This document shows positions 15,101 to 15,946 of a stretch of 15,946 bases of DNA, in pieces (position 1 is the first letter of the stretch; each line of letters opens with the position of its first letter). The position numbers and the translations under genes were made by a program. Origin of the DNA: UBA3818 sp051881895 (GTDB lineage: Bacteria; Bacillota; Clostridia; Oscillospirales; Ruminococcaceae); contig JBJEQT010000064.1 of the NCBI GenBank assembly GCA_051881895.1, forward strand, positions 1 to 15,946, given 5' to 3'. The notes beneath the pieces are model-generated. The model did not search any database and was not told the DNA's origin. It saw only the letters and a list, made by a program, of their open reading frames with translations.

Positions 15101-15687
15101 TCCAGCATGTCGCGCAGGTCTTCGTCATCCCAGATCTCGATCTTCTGGATCTCATGAGAGGTACGGAAACCGTCGAAGAAATGCAGGAAAGGTACGCGGC
15201 CTTTGATCGCGGATAAATGCGCTACAGCGCCCAGGTCCATAACCTCCTGCGGGTTCTGCGAGCAGAGCATCGCGAAACCGGTCTGACGGCAGGCGTATAC
15301 GTCGGAATGATCGCCGTAAATGTTCAGCGCGTGGGAAGCTACGCAGCGAGCGGATACGTTGATCACGCAGGGCAGCAGCTCACCGGCGATTTTATACATG
15401 TTGGGGATCATCAGCAAAAGGCCCTGAGAAGCGGTAAAGGTAGTGGTCAGAGCGCCGCCCTGCAAAGAGCCGTGCACCGTACCCGCAGCGCCGGCCTCGG
15501 ACTGCATCTCAACAACCTTTACCTGCTGGCCAAACAGGTTTTTCTTGCCATCGGCAGACCATTTGTCCGTCACTTCCGCCATGACGGAAGAAGGCGTGAT
15601 GGGGTAAATCGCAGCGACATCGGTAAACGCATATGATACATGCGCCGCAGCGTTGTTACCATCCATGGTCTTCATTTTTCTTGCCAT
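12139..15687 (-). CDS. nifJ: Pyruvate:ferredoxin (flavodoxin) oxidoreductase
   Basis: The 1182-residue single-chain PFOR is the usual length for the homodimeric enzyme. It oxidatively decarboxylates pyruvate with CoA to acetyl-CoA and CO2, passing electrons to ferredoxin, in the cytosol. Visible features in order are YPITPSS (28-34), Glu64 in the EMQSEAG segment that activates thiamine diphosphate, and two [4Fe-4S] ferredoxin motifs (Cys695/698/701/705 and Cys749/752/755/759). Then come the proximal-cluster cysteines Cys820, Cys823, Cys848 and Cys1080, and the thiamine-binding GGDGWA...NTGGQ stretch (970-1009). All cofactor ligands look intact. The ATG at 15687 has GGGAGG nine bases upstream. 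Codon choice is strongly biased: after Ser18 only one codon (Leu158) is TTA, CTA or TCA, as expected for a very highly expressed gene. It appears monocistronic, with its own promoter and terminator. A Rex-like operator suggests redox control. Confidence 0.97.
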   Translation of the reverse strand: MARKMKTMDGNNAAAHVSYAFTDVAAIYPITPSSVMAEVTDKWSADGKKNLFGQQVKVVEMQSEAGAAGTVHGSLQGGALTTTFTASQGLLLMIPNMYKIAGELLPCVINVSARCVASHALNIYGDHSDVYACRQTGFAMLCSQNPQEVMDLGAVAHLSAIKGRVPFLHFFDGFRTSHEIQKIEIWDDEDLRDMLDMDAVKEFKNRALNPNHPVLRGTAQNPDIFFQAREACNPYYDALPAIVEEYMGKVNAKIGTNYQLFNYYGAEDAEHVIIAMGSVCDTIEETIDYINAHGGKVGLIKVRLYRPFSKEHLIKAIPASAKTLTVLDRTKEPGSIGEPLFLDVVMALKGTPYGALPIYSGRYGLGSKDTVPADIFAVYKNAQTGAKERFTIAIHDDVTGLSLEREEAPDTQAKGTTACKFWGLGSDGTVGANKNSIKIIGDHTDKYVQAYFDYDSKKSGGLTCSHLRFGDHPIKSTYLINKANFVACHNPAYIGKYDMVEDLVDGGTFLLNCGWDMAEIENRLPDKDKKYIADHNIQFYTIDGIKIGREIGLGGRINTVLQSAFFKLANIIPADQAADYMKAAAKASYGKKGDKVVQMNYDAIDRGANGLVKIDVPASWKNATGEHKLPVAEGGRKEVVDFVNKILIPSTHQHGNELPVSAFKGAEDGTFPQGSAAYEKRGVAVDVPVWNPENCIQCNFCSYVCPHAVIRPVVMTEEEAAKAPAGTKVTDMTGMPGMKFAMTVSVLDCTGCGSCANVCPGKKGNKALTMESLDSQREQQNVFAYGQELDTKPEVAEKFKENTVKGSQFKQPLLEFSGACAGCGETPYAKLVTQLFGDRMYIANATGCSSIWGGSAPSTPYTVNKEGKGPAWANSLFEDNAEYGYGMYLAQDHMRKAAIAKVEELAKITKSDEKRAACEKYLATVNDGAANKAATEELIKLLESTPDCPYCQAILQYKDFLNKKSVWIFGGDGWAYDIGFGGLDHVIASGEDVNILVFDTEVYSNTGGQSSKSTPTGAVAQFAAAGKEVKKKDLAAIAMSYGYVYVAQVAMGADYNQCIKAFTEAESYHGPSIVIAYAPCINHGIRAGMSQAQTEIKNAVAAGYWNNLRFDPRLAAEGKNPFQLDSKAPTADYKQFISGEVRYSSLTRAFPDRADVLFDKAAENAKAKYEHLLRMAKLYDVE

Positions 15688-15729
15688 AGTGTTATTCCTC
15701 CCTTGAATTTCTGCATCTTAGCAGGAGCC

Positions 15730-15777
15730 GTCTTTGGGTTTGATCTGCTTGCAAACCAGATCAAACGCAGAAAAGAC
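15730..15777 (-). promoter_or_regulatory. Stem-loop at the 5' end of the PFOR leader
   Basis: A perfect 10-bp stem (15738-15747 with 15757-15766, GTTTGATCTG/CAGATCAAAC) closes a nine-base loop. It is extended across a small internal loop by a six-base helix (GTCTTT 15730-15735 with AAAGAC 15772-15777). The structure begins about five bases after the predicted transcript start and ends about 25 bases before the ribosome binding site. It could shield the mRNA 5' end or act as an operator; it does not match a riboswitch I recognise. Confidence 0.6.
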
Positions 15778-15789
15778 TTCACCTAATCG

Positions 15790-15818
15790 ATTTTATCACT
15801 TTCCCGGCCTTGTGTAAA
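15790..15818 (-). promoter_or_regulatory. Sigma-A promoter of the PFOR gene
   Basis: On the minus strand, TTTACA (15818-15813) and TAAAAT (15795-15790) are 17 bases apart, and TGA precedes the -10 box (extended -10). The predicted start near 15783 gives a leader of about 95 bases. An imperfect palindrome (TTGTGTAAATAACAA, 15810-15824) overlaps the -35 box. Confidence 0.8.
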
Positions 15819-15842
15819 TAACAAAACCGGGAATTTTGCGGA

Positions 15843-15860
15843 TTGTTTACAGTTTCACAA
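15843..15860. promoter_or_regulatory. Rex-like operator upstream of the PFOR promoter
   Basis: The 18-base sequence TTGTTTACAGTTTCACAA has the Rex layout of two inverted heptamers around four bases. The right arm, TTCACAA, matches the Rex half-site exactly; the left arm, TTGTTTA, differs from the clostridial TTGTTAA at one base. It is centred about 68 bases upstream of the predicted transcript start. Rex is the NADH/NAD-sensing repressor of fermentation genes. No rex gene is in the window. Confidence 0.5.
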
Positions 15861-15946
15861 GGAAAAGAGCCGTTTTTCGTTCGTTTTTCCTTCATTTCCC
15901 GCGAAATCGGATTATCCCTTAAGGCCCCGGGCCTGCCTGTCCATAT

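Noticed and set aside
12055..15216. A 1053-codon plus-strand open frame
   Set aside because: It shares codon boundaries with PFOR, has no convincing ribosome binding site and resembles no family. It follows from PFOR avoiding TTA, CTA and TCA codons.
15922..15934. GC-rich palindrome AGGCCC-C-GGGCCT
   Set aside because: The one-base loop and the absence of a T-tract on either side make it a poor terminator, and no other role can be supported.
15912..15944. Short minus-strand frame at the right edge, ATG to TAA in 10 codons
   Set aside because: It could be the tail of an upstream gene or chance. Too little is visible and there is no terminator or ribosome binding site to support a call.

Overview
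This window looks like chromosomal DNA of an anaerobic, fermentative member of the Clostridia (Bacillota), possibly the Ruminococcaceae/Oscillospiraceae side. The evidence is moderate GC, strong AGGAGG-type ribosome binding sites with frequent GTG/TTG starts, the zapA-U32 peptidase gene pair, a DUF3783 gene, and a large single-chain pyruvate:ferredoxin oxidoreductase (PFOR) with the codon bias of a highly expressed gene. The genus assignment is inference. I see no rRNA, tRNA, CRISPR array, insertion sequence or prophage gene. It reads as ordinary core chromosome.

Layout, left to right. A leftward gene begins at the extreme left edge (four codons visible). Divergent from it is a rightward cluster: zapA, a two-domain U32 'peptidase' (probably an RNA-hydroxylation enzyme), a cytosolic GH13 neopullulanase-like enzyme, and a YbgC-like hotdog thioesterase. 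It ends at a bidirectional terminator at 5181-5214. Facing it is a leftward pair, a FruK-type PfkB sugar-phosphate kinase followed by a DUF3783 gene, with a clear sigma-A promoter. Divergent from that pair is a KdpDE-type two-component system (truncated sensor plus response regulator) with no potassium transporter nearby. A PhoB/OmpR-style direct repeat lies in its promoter.

A second divergent pair follows. The leftward gene encodes a membrane-anchored protein with a degenerate LytM/M23 domain that has lost all its zinc ligands. The rightward gene encodes a PrsA/SurA-like lipoprotein whose parvulin domain is also poorly preserved. Both products should act at the cell envelope. Two separate terminators then divide the lipoprotein gene from the convergent PFOR gene. 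PFOR fills 12139-15687 and has a well-defined upstream region: a near-consensus promoter, an 18-bp Rex-like operator, and a stem-loop at the predicted 5' end of the mRNA.

No clearly new multi-gene system is visible. The items most worth a second look are the degenerate LytM protein and its divergent foldase-like lipoprotein, the stand-alone KdpDE pair with its 11-bp direct repeat, the PFOR control region, and a substituted substrate-binding residue in the PfkB kinase. A 1053-codon open frame antisense to PFOR is best explained as a codon-usage artefact.
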